Assembly: GCA_963971285.1 (NCBI GenBank) | Contig: OZ020252.1 | Location: 15,661,662-15,725,661 of the forward strand | Direction of reading: 5' to 3' | DNA: 64,000 nucleotides | Source of the DNA: Astropecten irregularis | Lineage: Eukaryota; Echinodermata; Asteroidea; Paxillosida; Astropectinidae | Part shown: in pieces, positions 1 to 12,390 of the stretch | Layout: each line of letters starts with the position of its first letter | Position numbering within the stretch: the stretch's first letter is position 1 | Translations under genes and position numbers: made by a program | The notes under the pieces: model-generated | Seen by the model: only the letters and a program-made list of their open reading frames with translations | Databases searched by the model: none | What the model was told of the DNA's origin: nothing

Positions 1-1340
1 ACCAATAGCGGCAAAGATAAAAGTGGGTTATAACTGGGTGACATTTTACGGCCCCAGAGGGTCAGCTTTAAGGTCAAGTACACTGCATGTAGGGACTTCC
101 TGATTTCAGTCAGGGAATTGAGAAAAGATGAGCGGAAATCCATAAGTGCGGCTTCTTTTTTTATATTTAACAAAAACAAACACGGCCAGACTAAATCGGA
201 TGTTCACTTTTAAAGCTTGAATTGTTTGTTGAAGTTGTGGAACAAAGCCTATATAGTCAATTTGTCAACTCGGGAGAACACTTCCAGCTAAAAAGTGCAT
301 TAGATTCCTGTCAAATGCAGGGATTATTGACTTTGGCCTAATTCTATTCCTCTAACCTTTGGGCTGCAACCCAAAAAAAGGAAGAAGCAGAAGTATAGGC
401 CTACAACTGAGACTCTGAAAGTTGTCATCTGTGTGTGCAGTACGAGGCTGTTTGTTTGGATGGTAGGCCTGATCGTCCTTGCTTAAAATCCATTGTGCTT
501 TAGACTCTAATGGGGTTCACTAGTACAGCGTTGTCTTTGATTTTTCTCTCTCTCCTCCCCCCTCCCATAAAGACAAAGGGCATTGTAATCTACATTGCAG
601 CCTGGGACGTTATTTGTTTAGACAGCTAAACTGCAGGAATCTCTAGGACTGGCTTGGCCAATTGGTGGGGCGCATATTAACATCAATAATCCAAAGAGAA
701 CTGAAGTCCTAGCAAATCCTGGATTACAAATTACTGTAGGGCTAGATTTTTCTTCCATTTTCTTATATTGGAGAGGGGGAGGCCGATGCGTTCACTGCTA
801 ATGGTATAGTGTCCTGAATTAGAAGACATTGAAGTATGTTTGGTTTGCGGTTTGTCATCATGTCCATGTAATTCTCCAGTGGCTACAGTTGATGGATTGA
901 CTTGGGATTTCCTCAAGTTGTTTTTTGCTTGTTCAAGGAAGCTCCGGCTAATCCTATTGCCTACTGGCTGAAAGAGAACAGTTTCAAATGATTTTCACAG
1001 TCACTTGAGTCTGAACGTTCCGCTGAATACAGCACACCCTCGGGCAGTTTGTTTTTCTCACAATCTTCTCAGATTCCGGTCAATTATCTTTGAATAGCTT
1101 CGTTCAAGTCACAATATGCAAAGTACTTTGTGATGTTGATGGGACGCATAGTCATAGTATGGTTGGGGCAACCCAGTGATAACCTCTACATTCTGCAATG
1201 TACAGTATGAAGGCCATAATTCCACACAGTTGTCCCTACATGTAGCTCATTGGTCGGTCCATTCGCCAACAAAATGGAGTCAAATCAGTGCAGGGATGTG
1301 AAACTTAAGATTTTTATCTGAATTCCGTTTTTTTGGTTTA
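1..1340. other. Noncoding stretch, nothing recognised
   Basis: I see no coding region, RNA gene or clear transposon here. The sequence is AT-rich with a CT-rich run near 540-565, and open frames are short and without codon or splice support. Confidence 0.5.
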
Positions 1341-1465
1341 GATTTTAACTCAGAATTTCAGCTTTTTGTACATCTGCTCTGTATACAAAAGTATAGGAAC
1401 TTTTAAATTTCAGTTTCTTCCTTGGTGTTTCCAGATTTTTTTTTTTTGGCCACTCACATCTCTGT
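1341..1465 (+). repeat. Dispersed repeat, family A, copy 1
   Basis: Begins with GATTTTAACTCAGAATTTCA, runs through CTGCTCTGTA and GGAACTTTTAAATTTCAG, and ends near a CACTCACATC word. The same order of words recurs at 18890-19008 with scattered substitutions and a length change in the T-rich tract. Ends are approximate. The family is unknown. Confidence 0.7.
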
Positions 1466-2192
1466 CAGTAACACTGGTCTGGTGTACAGTGTTTATTTAA
1501 ATACATTTTCATTATCATACTGTATACACAGTACCTTCTGTAGTTTGGCATAGAGACTGGACTTCAATTTATGTTTTATTTGAATAATTCTCCATCACTG
1601 AAGACAGTGAGTAACAAGGCCAGTTCTCTCAGCTCTTGAGTGGTACATGCTTGAGACATTGCAGCGTCCTATTGACAGCTGTTACTGTAACCTTGCACCA
1701 GGGATGGGTACCCCCTTGGGGGGCTCCTTGCTGGGCTCCTTGTTGGAATAGACTGGTGCTGCTAGGACTTCTTGATGTTTGTCTTTCCCGACCTTCCATT
1801 TTCTTCCTCTCAGTCACCTTTTGATTCAATCGGTAGCAATCTCCTAGAGAAGGAAGCTAACAACCGCAGTCAAATTGACTTTCTGTTGACCCGCGCCGTC
1901 ACGACTCGGAAAAGAACAGCAATATTGAAAAGGTCCAAAAACAAAAACCAGGTAATGCCCGGTAGCGGGTTACATCGTCTTTGAAACATGGGGACTCGCC
2001 GACCTTCTTCCTAACATGTCCAATTGCAAGAGCATCCGGAGAGTAAATTGGCAGCTGTTATTTGGAGACCTCCAGGTTATTTGGCTAGAATTTGAAGTCT
2101 CTTTTCTAATATTGGGAAACATTATCAACAGAAAAAAAGGCGAGGGATTTGTTTAAAGTCAGGGTGTAAAATTCTCATCAGACTTGAGACTT
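1466..2192. other. Noncoding stretch, nothing recognised
   Basis: No supported gene. Overlapping short open frames on both strands at 1629-1984 have no homology I recognise and look like chance frames in a slightly GC-richer patch. Confidence 0.5.
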
Positions 2193-2377
2193 GAGGCCTT
2201 TTCACATGATCTCCTTTTCGATCCTTATTAAAACCAACCCGAATCCACCCCGGTTCAGCCCGGCAAGTTTGTGAACCGGATCAGGGTTGACAATGTTAAA
2301 GTGTGAAAAGGGTTGAAAAAAACTCGGGGTTCAATCCAGTTCCAACCCGAGATTTTGGATAGTGTGAAAAGCCCTTT
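2193..2377 (+). mobile_element. MITE-like element, AGGCCTTTTCACA family, copy 1
   Basis: Terminal inverted repeats are visible: AGGCCTTTTCACA at the left and TGTGAAAAGCCCTT at the right. Inside are CG-containing words such as CCCGGTTCAGCC and GAACCGGATC. The copy at 62229-62523 carries the same sequence in the opposite orientation. No transposase is encoded, so this is a non-autonomous element. The superfamily cannot be set without target-site analysis. Confidence 0.75.
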
Positions 2378-4575
2378 AGTGGGTTTGCGGCACTAAGCAG
2401 CGCCTCACTCTACATGATGTGCACGTGGAACATTGACATTGCTCTATACACAAAAGTGATGATCATCATCTTGGCATATAAGGAGCATCACGTGTCTGGA
2501 ATGTATGGAAGGTCTGTGTATTGACAGAATGAAAGGAAAAACAGAATGTAATTGACAGTCGGAGGTCAGCGTTAAAAGTCTTGAGGTCAACATCTTCGGG
2601 GGAATTTATGTCTTGTTTTTGTTTTGTGTTGTGACGTCTTACTTGTAACAATATTTTATACCAGTGCTACCTACGTAGCCATCGACCATGACCAAGTGGA
2701 CTCTTCCCCGAGGCTGCGTACTGATGCCTTCTTGAGTCATGCGTCCTTCTAGTTCGGGGTTTTTTTGGTCGCGGTATTCAGGATCTGGACAAGTACACGT
2801 ATCTATGTACACTGTACACATGTAGAATGTCAAATGTGATTAGCTGTTGATATGCTGTTAATGATGTACATGTATAATACATTATACATTTAACTGTGCC
2901 ACTCTTTGGCATGATATTAAGACATAACAGTTCATTAACAAATCGTATGTTGATTGTAGTTAGAGTGGCTTTAAAAGTGATTTATATTTCAACAAAATGG
3001 GAGGTTTGAAAGTGCTGTACAAAACAGAAATCAGTTGGTGCATTTATAAGTAGCTATAGGTAAATAAATATATTTGGTTAATTGGAGCCTTGCATTTACG
3101 AAGCTAGTCACACTTTTAGACTGACTAATTATCATGAACCCTTAACCAATACTTAGACAAGTGCTGCTTACCACACATTACCACAGTCTCCACAGGGGAG
3201 TTGGATCATAAACCGTACATTACCACAAAAACCACATTGTGGTGTATTGTGGTATTCAGGATACCAAACCTATCAAAGGAAGAACTGAGTGGTAAATTGA
3301 GAGCTAGATCTGTGATAAATGTGATACAGCAAATCTGCAATAGGGGGCCTTTATACATGCATTTGTACATGTACCAATTGATGGTGAACTGCTCCATTTT
3401 GTTTACTTGGAAGTTAACCAACTTGGCACATAACTGGTTTTAGAGTATTTAAAAAAAGAAAGAAAGAAAACCCAGCTCAGGGGCTGTCCCTCTAAGATTG
3501 ATAACAATTAACATGTTTATATAAGGGAAGAGGTTTTTATTATTGTACACACACATACAGTACATGTAGCTCACTCCTTGTGAATTGAACCAAATCCAAA
3601 GTCCAGGTACATATGTACGTTTACGTTGTTACTTATACAACCAAATCCACCATCCAGGTTGTTATACAACTTACTTTACAGCTTTGTAGGCACCGTGTCA
3701 CCTCTGTTGGCTGTGCACAATGCAATTGTCAGGTACAGATACGTGCAACCTTGCCTGTGTGCAATCTATCAAAGCGACTTGCAAAACACATAAGAATTGA
3801 ACTGGTTCTAGCTCAACAAATGTGTAGACCTATAAAAATCTGGTAAACATACGCAGTATTTACAAAATGCAAAGTTGAAGGCCAAAGTTTCTGTAGCAGA
3901 CCCTCCCCCAAGGGTCTGTGTTATGCACTGTGTTTGTGTGTTATGATACATTCTGTAGGGAAAAACTACATTACACTTCTCCACTGAAAAGAAAAATGTG
4001 CACTCTCTTGTTTATTTAAATGTTTCTGAAGAAATCTTTGAGAAAACTGCCCGATTTTCTTGGCTAGTATTGCCTTGAACTGTGGCTTTGGACATGTATC
4101 AGTAACTGTGCTTTCCTTGGCATGTGCAACATACCATAACAAGTTATCCTGGGAATGGTACATGTATGTGTGCCTGCACAGTATTTTTCAGAGTAACAGG
4201 CCCACATTGCTGATATTACTACATGTTGTCTCATGATTTTCATTGTGCAGAAGTTTTGTACTGGCGTGTAACTAAAATAAGGTTTAAATGGTGACTTGTG
4301 GGAAGTTATGAGTCTTTATTCCCTGATGATACATGTAGCTGACATTTGAGTGGAATACAGATCCTGTGCATGTACTATGTAGGCCTGCATACATATATGA
4401 ATAAATGAATGATGTAGGCCTATAAGTTAACACATTTCAAGACATGGTGAATGAAGGGTGCACTTCTTACATGCACATGCACACATGTATTGTGCACATC
4501 ATGGCTCGAATTTCATGAGAAAACACTGGAATGACTGGATAGCTGGTCTAGTAACTGAAACATTATACTTGACCT
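2378..4575. other. Noncoding stretch with TACATGTA-type palindromes
   Basis: No gene is supported. The region is rich in short palindromic words (TACATGTA, TGTACA, AGGCCTA) seen across the window. A short A-rich run occurs near 3450-3470. Confidence 0.5.
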
Positions 4576-4714
4576 GCAGCCGATTTCACGAAACTTTACG
4601 CCATGGCGTAAGTCCACTTACGCCACAAATGTTGCGTAAGTTGCGCCACTTACGCAACATTTGTGGCGTAAGTTGGACTTACGCCATGGCGTAAAGTTTC
4701 GTGAAATCGGCTGC
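4576..4714. mobile_element. Near-perfect full-length palindromic MITE
   Basis: The two halves are reverse complements over about 66 bases, with a 6-base loop (TGCGCC at 4642-4647). The only break I find is one extra base in the right arm (CCACTT against CCAACTT). Ends are GCAGCCGATTTCACGAAAC and its complement. The terminal word GCCGATTTCACGAA is shared with the elements at 32174-32314 and 48696-48848. RNA or single-stranded DNA from it would form a long hairpin. Confidence 0.9.
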
Positions 4715-5490
4715 TGAACTTTTATTCTATACCTGTGGTATTCATGTACATAGGAAAACTGTAATTGTATGAAATATTGTGTACAAAAATCATCAATTTA
4801 TTTGAGCAAGGAAAACAAAATCACTCTAGACATCCGGACTAGTGCAGGACACACTTTACTAGACCGACACTGAAATCACTAGACTCGGTCCACGGTCTAG
4901 TGGATATTTTGAGCCTGGTGCACATACTGGTGACATGTAGGTCTAATGGACATGTACAGTGTACATTATATGCACACATGCAACTTTTTGTATGCACTTG
5001 AATCCAACTCAATTTCTTTTTTGGTCATTTCTTAACCTGCAAACAGCATGTTTGAATCCACCATATTGCCACACTCTGAGCTGCTACATTGGCTCTTCCC
5101 CTCACCTAAACAGCGGGACAAACAACACCAAGACCTGTGTTCACTTGTAAGCACTGTTTCCCCAGGACCCTGTAAAACACCTTGACCTCAGAGTATGCAC
5201 TGGGAATAATTGTTGTTATGACAATACTTTTTGCCTAGATTTGTATACCTTTTTTCCTCTGTGACAGCCAAGCAGCGTTACGAGAACGTGTGCGTGCACA
5301 ATGTACATTGTAGCAGTCTGAATTCCTTTGTGTAGGGCTGAGCAATGTACCGTGTAAAGTTGTACACCGACTTGCCAATAACAGCTTTTGATACCTGTAA
5401 AGTTGACATATTTTGCCAGGTGTAAAAGGATAAATAGTGCTTTTCTACATCAAAACAACAACTAAAAACAACATCAACAGCAATAAAACA
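4715..5490. other. Noncoding stretch, nothing recognised
   Basis: AT-rich intergenic-type sequence. No gene, RNA or clear repeat is supported. A weak local inverted repeat based on CTAGAC words lies near 4825-4905. Confidence 0.45.
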
Positions 5491-5640
5491 TTAGCGCTCC
5501 GCACTAATGACGTCACAAAATCCCCGGATGTCAGACAAACACTGTCTCACACATGTAGTGTACATGCACGCGCACACACACACACACGCATGTTTGTCTG
5601 AGATCCAGTGCTATTTTTAGTGCAAGTGCGGAGCGCTATT
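5491..5640 (+). mobile_element. CRE-bearing MITE, copy 1
   Basis: Terminal inverted repeats: TTAGCGCTCCGCACT at the left and AGTGCGGAGCGCTATT at the right. A perfect cAMP-response-element palindrome TGACGTCA lies at 5508-5515 just inside the left end. A (CA)n run sits at about 5570-5588. Two further copies at 12251-12390 and 32715-32887 have the same layout. No coding capacity. Confidence 0.8.
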
Positions 5641-7463
5641 GAAATTGGAATCGTAATAATTATGTACATATCGAGGAGGTCCCAAATTGGCAGACAGACC
5701 CTCCTACCATTTTACCTACTCTGAATTTTATTCAATGAATTGCATTCTGCGCTTGTAAAATCTCAACAATGAAAAACCAACCCAAGGTGACTAGGGTCCT
5801 CCTTTTAATGCCTTTACAAAACTGGATCAGCTTTTCACATTTTTGTTCTCATTCAGGGAACCCACAGCGAAAAGTAAGGTGAACAAACAGTAAAATTGAA
5901 AGTACAGACCTGACCCGCAGAGGCGGTTTGGCAAATAAAGCTCACTATTACCTGACTGAGAAGTGTATATTTAGCACGAGAGAAAAAAACATGTAAGGGA
6001 GAGAAAAACCATCAAGAAAATCCATCAAATTATGTTAACTTTGTGCACAGTTTGCATACAAATTGAAAACCTCAGACTAATCTCTGACTCAGCTCTGAAA
6101 GTATGTAAAAAAACAACTAAAATATACCCGACACTGTAGAAAGACTGCTATTTTTCCTAAAAGAAGTAATAATAAATAGGCCTACATACAATCCGACATG
6201 TTTGTCGACCATACAAGGTGTCTATACTTCACAACAGCATACAACATACTGTGTGATTTTTTTTTTTGCATTGTGAACCTGTTTCAGCAGTTAAAATTCT
6301 ACACTTAAGGGAACGTTTTTACATATTTGATTTGAACAAAAAATTGTGATATTGGTTGAATGAAGAATATTTGAGAAATACAATATTTATATTGGATGAT
6401 TTATGCTTGATATTAACGGGAGTAACAGTTAGGGCTCAAAAGTTAAATACCAAGTTGATTCTTGAAATTATACACCGATTGTGAAAAAAAAAACCCTTAA
6501 CTTATTCAGATTGCACAATCACTCTGAGTAATTTCCCGCGAGATTGCAAAATGTCAAGAAGGGAACATTTATCTGTCACTTCTCAGCCCAATGTGACACA
6601 AGTGTGTGCTTGGACCAAGCCAAGGGGCCTCTTGGGATTGTCGGAGCAATTTCCAGGCTTTCATCCCAGTCCAGGAATCGGTTGATCAGGCGTAGATCTC
6701 ATTCCTTCATTGGGGAAGTTATTCCAAGTAACAAACTTGTCCTGTTTGTTTTGTGTCAAATTTGCTCCCCATTCAACTCTGCACACGCTCTACACACATT
6801 AAAAGTTAATTGCTTCATATGGCAACAAATTTCCTCTTTTGAGAGAAACTGATGACAGGCAGAATTGTTGAGTCTCATTTTCTAAACCTGGACTTTGAAC
6901 CTTAAAAAATAACAAATTGTAGTGATTGATACATGTAGGGCCTATATTCATACAGTACATTATCTGTACAAAACTCTTCCTTTGTAGAAGGAAAATAATG
7001 ATGAAAAATCTATAAGAACTTTGAGTCAAGAAAATGGGACAATGCATGCTTGTCAAGTTTGACATTTTTTGTCAGGGACAAGAGGGACATAGGAAAAAAC
7101 AGATGTACACACATCACACAAAGAGGATTAAGGGTTTATTTATCTAGAGAATTGATATCTTGAGATACCTTTGAATTATTTTTATGTATGTTACAGCAAG
7201 TACATGTACCACCATGTTCTGCCTTGCTTAATGTGAAAAACACTAGAAATAAACTTACACCCTTGTATTACAAGAAGTAAGTTTTACCTGAATTTTCATG
7301 TGAGTTCTTACATCCTGTCAAGACTGTTTGTACAATGTGAATGCATTTAAAAAGGAACTCTAAAGACTCCAATGCCAACACAATAGTCAAATCAGTGACT
7401 GATATTCAGATATTGGAATGAAGTCTTCTTCTTTTGTGTGAGTCGAGTAGCTAGGCGATGTCC
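5641..7463. other. Noncoding stretch, nothing recognised
   Basis: AT-rich sequence with homopolymer A and T runs. The 102-codon open frame at 6544-6852 has no recognisable motif, splice context or promoter and is taken as chance. Confidence 0.5.
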
Positions 7464-7794
7464 TTAAAGGTAGTACCATACTTTCGTAAGAAACCAAAAC
7501 AGAAATGTTCACAGATTTACGTATAATTTTTAGGGTATGAAGATGATGCTGGTAGAAACCTACCGTTAAAATTGTGTATTTATCCAGAAATTAGTAAAAC
7601 AACGACCAAAAATCTTTTTGATCTGTTAAAAGATCAACAATAAAAGAGAAAAGACTTTTTTCACGATGTTCTCAAAAAATTGGGCCCACTTTTGACTGAA
7701 ATTTTCACAGATGACTGTGACTGTACCTTCCTTGATATTTTTGGCCATGAATCTGTACCTCTTTGACAAAAACCAAAGTATGATACCACCTTTA
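7464..7794 (+). mobile_element. TTAAAGG MITE family, copy 1 (fullest)
   Basis: Starts TTAAAGGTAGTACCATACTT and ends CCAAAGTATGATACCACC then TTTAT, an imperfect terminal inverted repeat. Internal marker words CCAAAACAGAAATGTTCACA and CAGATGACTGTGACTGTA recur in copies at 14222, 21845, 28747, 45196, 56660 and 59238. The TTAA edge suggests a TTAA target site, as in piggyBac-type elements, but this is inference. Confidence 0.85.
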
Positions 7795-9147
7795 TGTTCT
7801 TTCAGCCATCTCACTGTATCCATAATGGAGTTGCAGTCTAATTAAGGACTGGTCTATCCGAAGCGAAGCCTACATCTGCATGCAGAGATGCTGTGGGCGA
7901 TGCACATTCTCCCTCTTTGGGCCCCGGGAACTTCAAAACAAACTGCATTCTTGGGAGTTGCCAGGGCTTGTCAACAGTTAAAGTTCAGTCTGAACATCCA
8001 TCCTGTGCCCAGAATTCTCTTAATGCCGTTGCCATGGCGACATTTGATGGTCTTGGTGGCTGATGTCTCCCTTGACAACAAAAAAATGAAATAAATAAAT
8101 AATTGCTTTTTTTTCGCCGGACATATACTCGGAGCACAGAGCTAGCTTCCTGGCTTTATGCTCGGAGCCTAATAATTCCAATCCCATTTTGAAATTTCCC
8201 AACCTTGGTCTGTTGGCCAAATGCTAGTCAAAACAATTGCCGGGATTAATGAAATGGAATTTAAGAGTTTAAAAGGAGAAATCTCCAAAGAAGTCTTATG
8301 TGAATTTCATGACATTGAAGAGCAGTGCATCGCAGTTGTCATCGTCAACGGGATGACTGATAGGCCAAGAATGTGAGTCAGATGAAATCAACATTTATAA
8401 CCACAAGATTGATGAGCCTGAAAGGCCCAGCCTGAAGGCTTCTAGGTTTGGCGTCTTCAGATGCCAACCGGAATGTGACGTCATCAATTTTATTTTGCAG
8501 CGAAGAATTTTCCGAAATCAAACGTGATGTTACGTTTGGTTTCGGAAGAACAAACCATCCTTGAGTGCAGCTGAGATTCGAAACTCAAAATGTAGACAGG
8601 AGAAGTACTGAAAGTAAAACCCATGTGTAGATCAGTCACATCATTGGCTGATGTTTTCAAGATCTACTTTTCGCTGGCTGCATTAGGGAAACCCATGTAA
8701 AATGTGTACATTAACTTTGAAGACCAAGGCCTGTTAACACTGCAGTAATCTGTGCACGAATGGGTTTGTGTCTTATACTAGGTACAGTGTGAGAGTAATT
8801 CAGTTTGCTTTGTAAGTCTTTTGGAATTGCATCCAAGCTTCAGTTCACTGGATAGTCTGTACATTTCTAGCCCAGGGCTGATCTTTAAAGTAGTATGAGT
8901 CCGTGGGTTGTGACCTATCACACACAAGCTGGGGAACCACCCTGGCCAGAGGATAGAAATGGGCGTCAGTTCAGAATCCAGTGTGAAAGAGATACCCGTA
9001 ACTCAGTTGTTGCGATATGTATAGTAGCCAAGACATTTTCCTTGCAATTCAAGTGACACACATACTTGTACAGTGTACATGTACTCTGCATGCTACACAT
9101 AAATTATTGTCATTTTCCAAACATGCACAAAACTGTGAAGACTTTAT
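7795..9147. other. Noncoding stretch, nothing recognised
   Basis: No gene supported. Short frames at 7888-8220 lie on both strands and lack any recognisable domain. Confidence 0.5.
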
Positions 9148-9270
9148 AGGGCCTTTTTGTTTAAGGCAAAGGATCCCAGATTTAGGGATCCACGTCCTAT
9201 GCAGGGTATGCTCAAATGGGATCCGGATCCGCAGAATCCGTGATCCTTTGCCTTAAACAAACAGGTCCCT
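9148..9270. mobile_element. Short palindromic MITE
   Basis: Ends are AGGGCCTTTTTGTTTAAGGC and the near-complement GCCTTAAACAAACAGGTCCC. The arm continues as AAAGGATC on both sides, and GGATCC words lie in the middle. Total about 123 bases. A short open frame on top of it is an artefact of the repeat. Confidence 0.8.
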
Positions 9271-9686
9271 AATGAGCCTCTCAATGTATTCCATGGCATT
9301 TAGAGATGCACTGCACCTGCAGGGTGCAGTTGAACTCCCATAGATAATTATCTTCAAGGAACAAATTGACAAGGAACATGAGCAGCAGCTCATCAACTAA
9401 TCAGGACTTTGTAATTGATCAGAATCTTCTTTAATTTTCAAACTTTACTGGTTACTCCTCAAGTCTTAGCTTATAATGTGTTGATGTGTTTTGTCCATGT
9501 CCATGTAGTTGATGTTGTTCTCATCTTAATTGAATAGAGGTGACAGCTGTAATCAGGATTCGTTCACTCTGATCATATAGGGGAAGACGGTTTCCCAAAT
9601 TGTGTTCTTAGTTGATGACTGGACTCGGTTGTGACATGGGGATGAGAAGTCTCAGTCTTGGTATGTCCTTATGATTGATGGACCGG

Positions 9687-9717
9687 CCTGGTCCCTGGTG
9701 GCCGGCCAGGGACCAGG
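9687..9717. repeat. Perfect 12-bp GC-rich hairpin
   Basis: CCTGGTCCCTGG (9687-9698) is followed by a 7-base loop TGGCCGG and by the exact complement CCAGGGACCAGG (9706-9717). A further half-copy (GGGACTAGGCCCTGG) follows. It does not match any MITE end found here. Confidence 0.85.
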
Positions 9718-9869
9718 GACTAGGCCCTGGATCCAGCTGGCATGCTGAGCCCTGTCAGTTGGCCTGAAGTTGGTGGCAAGTCTCCTGGTGCATTTTTCTG
9801 GGGCAGATTCATTAGGAAATCCAGGGATAGCTTGGGCATTGCTCGTCGCTGAGAAACTCTTGCATTTTA

Positions 9870-10100
9870 GGGCCTTTTTGAAATGGAGGCTTGGGCTCAG
9901 GCTCTAGTTCCATCATGCATATGCTGAAATATAGCTTGTGATTTTTCTTTAGAGCTGAAGCTCTGTTTTCCTTTTCAAACCAGAGAATCTACTGCCGAAC
10001 CACAGCCAAAAGTTTGATTATTTTAGTATGGATTAACAAAATGGTGATGGAGCCTGAGCCTGAGCCCGAGCCTGAGCCTGAGCCTCTGTTTGGAAAAGGC
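9870..10100 (+). mobile_element. Hexamer-ended MITE (AGGCTC family), copy 1
   Basis: The left end carries GGAGGCTTGGGCTCAGGCTC. The right end carries (GAGCCT)n-type repeats at about 10048-10085, so the inverted ends are made of short hexamer arrays. Shared internal words are GAAGCTCTGTTTTCCTTTTC and AGAGAATCTAC. Copies at 16468-16700 and 61064-61402 share all of these parts. Confidence 0.85.
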
Positions 10101-12250
10101 AAGGACTAAGAATTTTCACAGTGACAGTGTGGAGGCCATGGCCTTTATTGCTGAGAGTTCTCGGCTTTGGCTAACAGGAAGTCCTCTTGGTGATGTAACA
10201 GTGGCCTTACCCTTCAGAGACCCAGTTCAACCATAATTGATATTATGGCAAATACTTGTTAGTAACTCAACTGGTATTGCCAAGAGTGAAGTAGGGGAAA
10301 AGAAAAGATTCAGAAGCATTTCACACCCAAGGTAGTTAGTCTACTACCTGCCATTACCCTGCCATGTCTAACATCAGTAATAATTGCCAATAGATCCACA
10401 TCCGACCTGGATATATAAAACTAGCATGTGTAGTTCATTACACTATGAAGACCAGCATGACATAACCGGGGCGACCAGGCAGGACTCAGCAGTGCATCAG
10501 ACCAAAGTTCATCGAGGAACGATTGGAAGCCAAGATAGATTCTTGTTCCCCAGCTCTGTTATGAAGGGGGTAGGGGGTGGCAGACGGGACTGTCAGTCAT
10601 AATGACCTCCAAGTGATATCACCAGCTGGAGCGTGAAGTGAGGTGTTTGCTCCAGGTCTCGATTGGAAGTTGCAGAGCTAGGCCTACAGTCTGGAGGATT
10701 AAGAGTTTGCACCTTGCCAACAATACATGTTGTTGCGGTTGTACTATTAGTAGGCATGTAGCCCTTTATATTCAAGTGCTGTGCTGCGTGACTTCAGGCA
10801 TGGTGCTCTGGAACTCTCTTGTGTAACACCAGTAGGCCTCGGTACTCAACTACTCATGGTACCAGTATAGAGCCTTGTCAGCAGGTTTGGAAAATCAGCC
10901 TGGCATATTATTATTATTGCAGTGATCAAAATGTATAGTGAGTTGATGGCTTAGGCAGTCACCCTTATAGGTCCTGTTGCAAGGGACCTGGGTTATGAGC
11001 TCAAAAGAAAATGTGAATTATTTTGTTGACGGTTGATGGTCCCCAGTCTGGGGCTGTGTATGTATATTGTAAGCCAGTGCTTTGGGATCCCTGAGAAATG
11101 CATGAATGCAAGTATTAGGTTTGGTTTTATACACAGTTTATATATTGCATCTCTGAGTACTATGATTATCATGATAATATAGGATGTTAATATTGTGCAG
11201 GTTCTATAGGAATTTAAGCTACTGTGCATAACAAATTGATTATTATCCCTGGTCATCGGGCCATAAGTCACATTCCTGAAACTATCTCAGCTCCCTTGGA
11301 CGTATACAGTCCCGTGCTACATGAGGTGCACAGAGGCTAATCAAACCACAAAGCTAACTCTACCCTCCCACTACCCATGTACATCTGGGTGAAGAGAAGT
11401 AATATGTTATAAAGTGTCTTGCCCAAGGATGCAAGCACCACTAGCCCATGGCTGAATTTGAACCCATAATCTGTACACAACAAGACCTTGAGTACGACAC
11501 GCCAGACCGCTCACTAGGCCACAGCACATCACACTCAGTTCATGCAAGTGAAAGATTCTTGCACAAGTTTTATGAATGCTGTTTCAGACCACAACGGTCA
11601 GTTCCTTGTTCCATAGTCCCACTGAGCAGCTCCAGAGGTCCATACTCCCCTCCCTATTAAAAAACATGCGCTATTTTGCACAAACTGTGCAAACAGTCCA
11701 AGTTGACCTATAAATAATCCATTGAAGACAGTTGTAAATCTCAGTTCCCTGTAGTCCCATTGGTTGGTGTGTTACAGGTACATGGACGTTGTTGTTGTTT
11801 TTCTAGCTCAATAATTCTTGGTACCTTGGTTGGCACTTGGCCAATACTAGGCACCAGAATTATTGCATGGTTCAATGCAGACCTTCCTTGGTAGGTTTTC
11901 AACACCACTGATACGGAACTGCTCTTTGTAGTAGGATGTTAAATGGAAACCTTGAGGTGTCAAATTTTGGTGAAATTTTTCCACCTTTTTTCAAACTTCA
12001 CTCTCTTTTGTATGTTTCCTTCCCAAGGAATTGAGGTGTGAAACGTCGACTGTTGCAAGTTCTGAATAGATTAATTACATACGGTATACCAGGTTTGGCT
12101 ATTGTGATTTGTTACTTTGTTATGCTAGCTTGTTGAGTCCTGTGACTTTTGATAGACAAACATATTAATCGTGCTACATGTACGTGTACTTAGTTGTACT
12201 ACATTAGTACATTACCGTAGTCCATGATCTAGGACCTATATGTATGTAAG
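10101..12250. other. Noncoding stretch, nothing recognised
   Basis: No supported gene. Many short frames occur on both strands without domain, splice or promoter evidence. Confidence 0.5.
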
Positions 12251-12390
12251 AATAGCGTTTCGCACTAATGACGTCACACCACGCGCGACGCGCACTTAAT
12301 ATACTTCCACTCTCCACACGTTTGCATGGCCACGTTGCAATGTTTGTCTGAGGTTCGGTGCTATTTTTAGCGCAAGTGCGCAGCGCTATT
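12251..12390 (+). mobile_element. CRE-bearing MITE, copy 2
   Basis: Left end AATAGCGTTTCGCACT and right end AGTGCG(C)AGCGCTATT resemble copy 1. TGACGTCA is present at 12269-12276 in the same relative place. The shared words TGTTTGTCTGAG and GTGCTATTTTTAG near the right end confirm the family. The centre differs from copy 1 and lacks the CA run. Confidence 0.85.
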
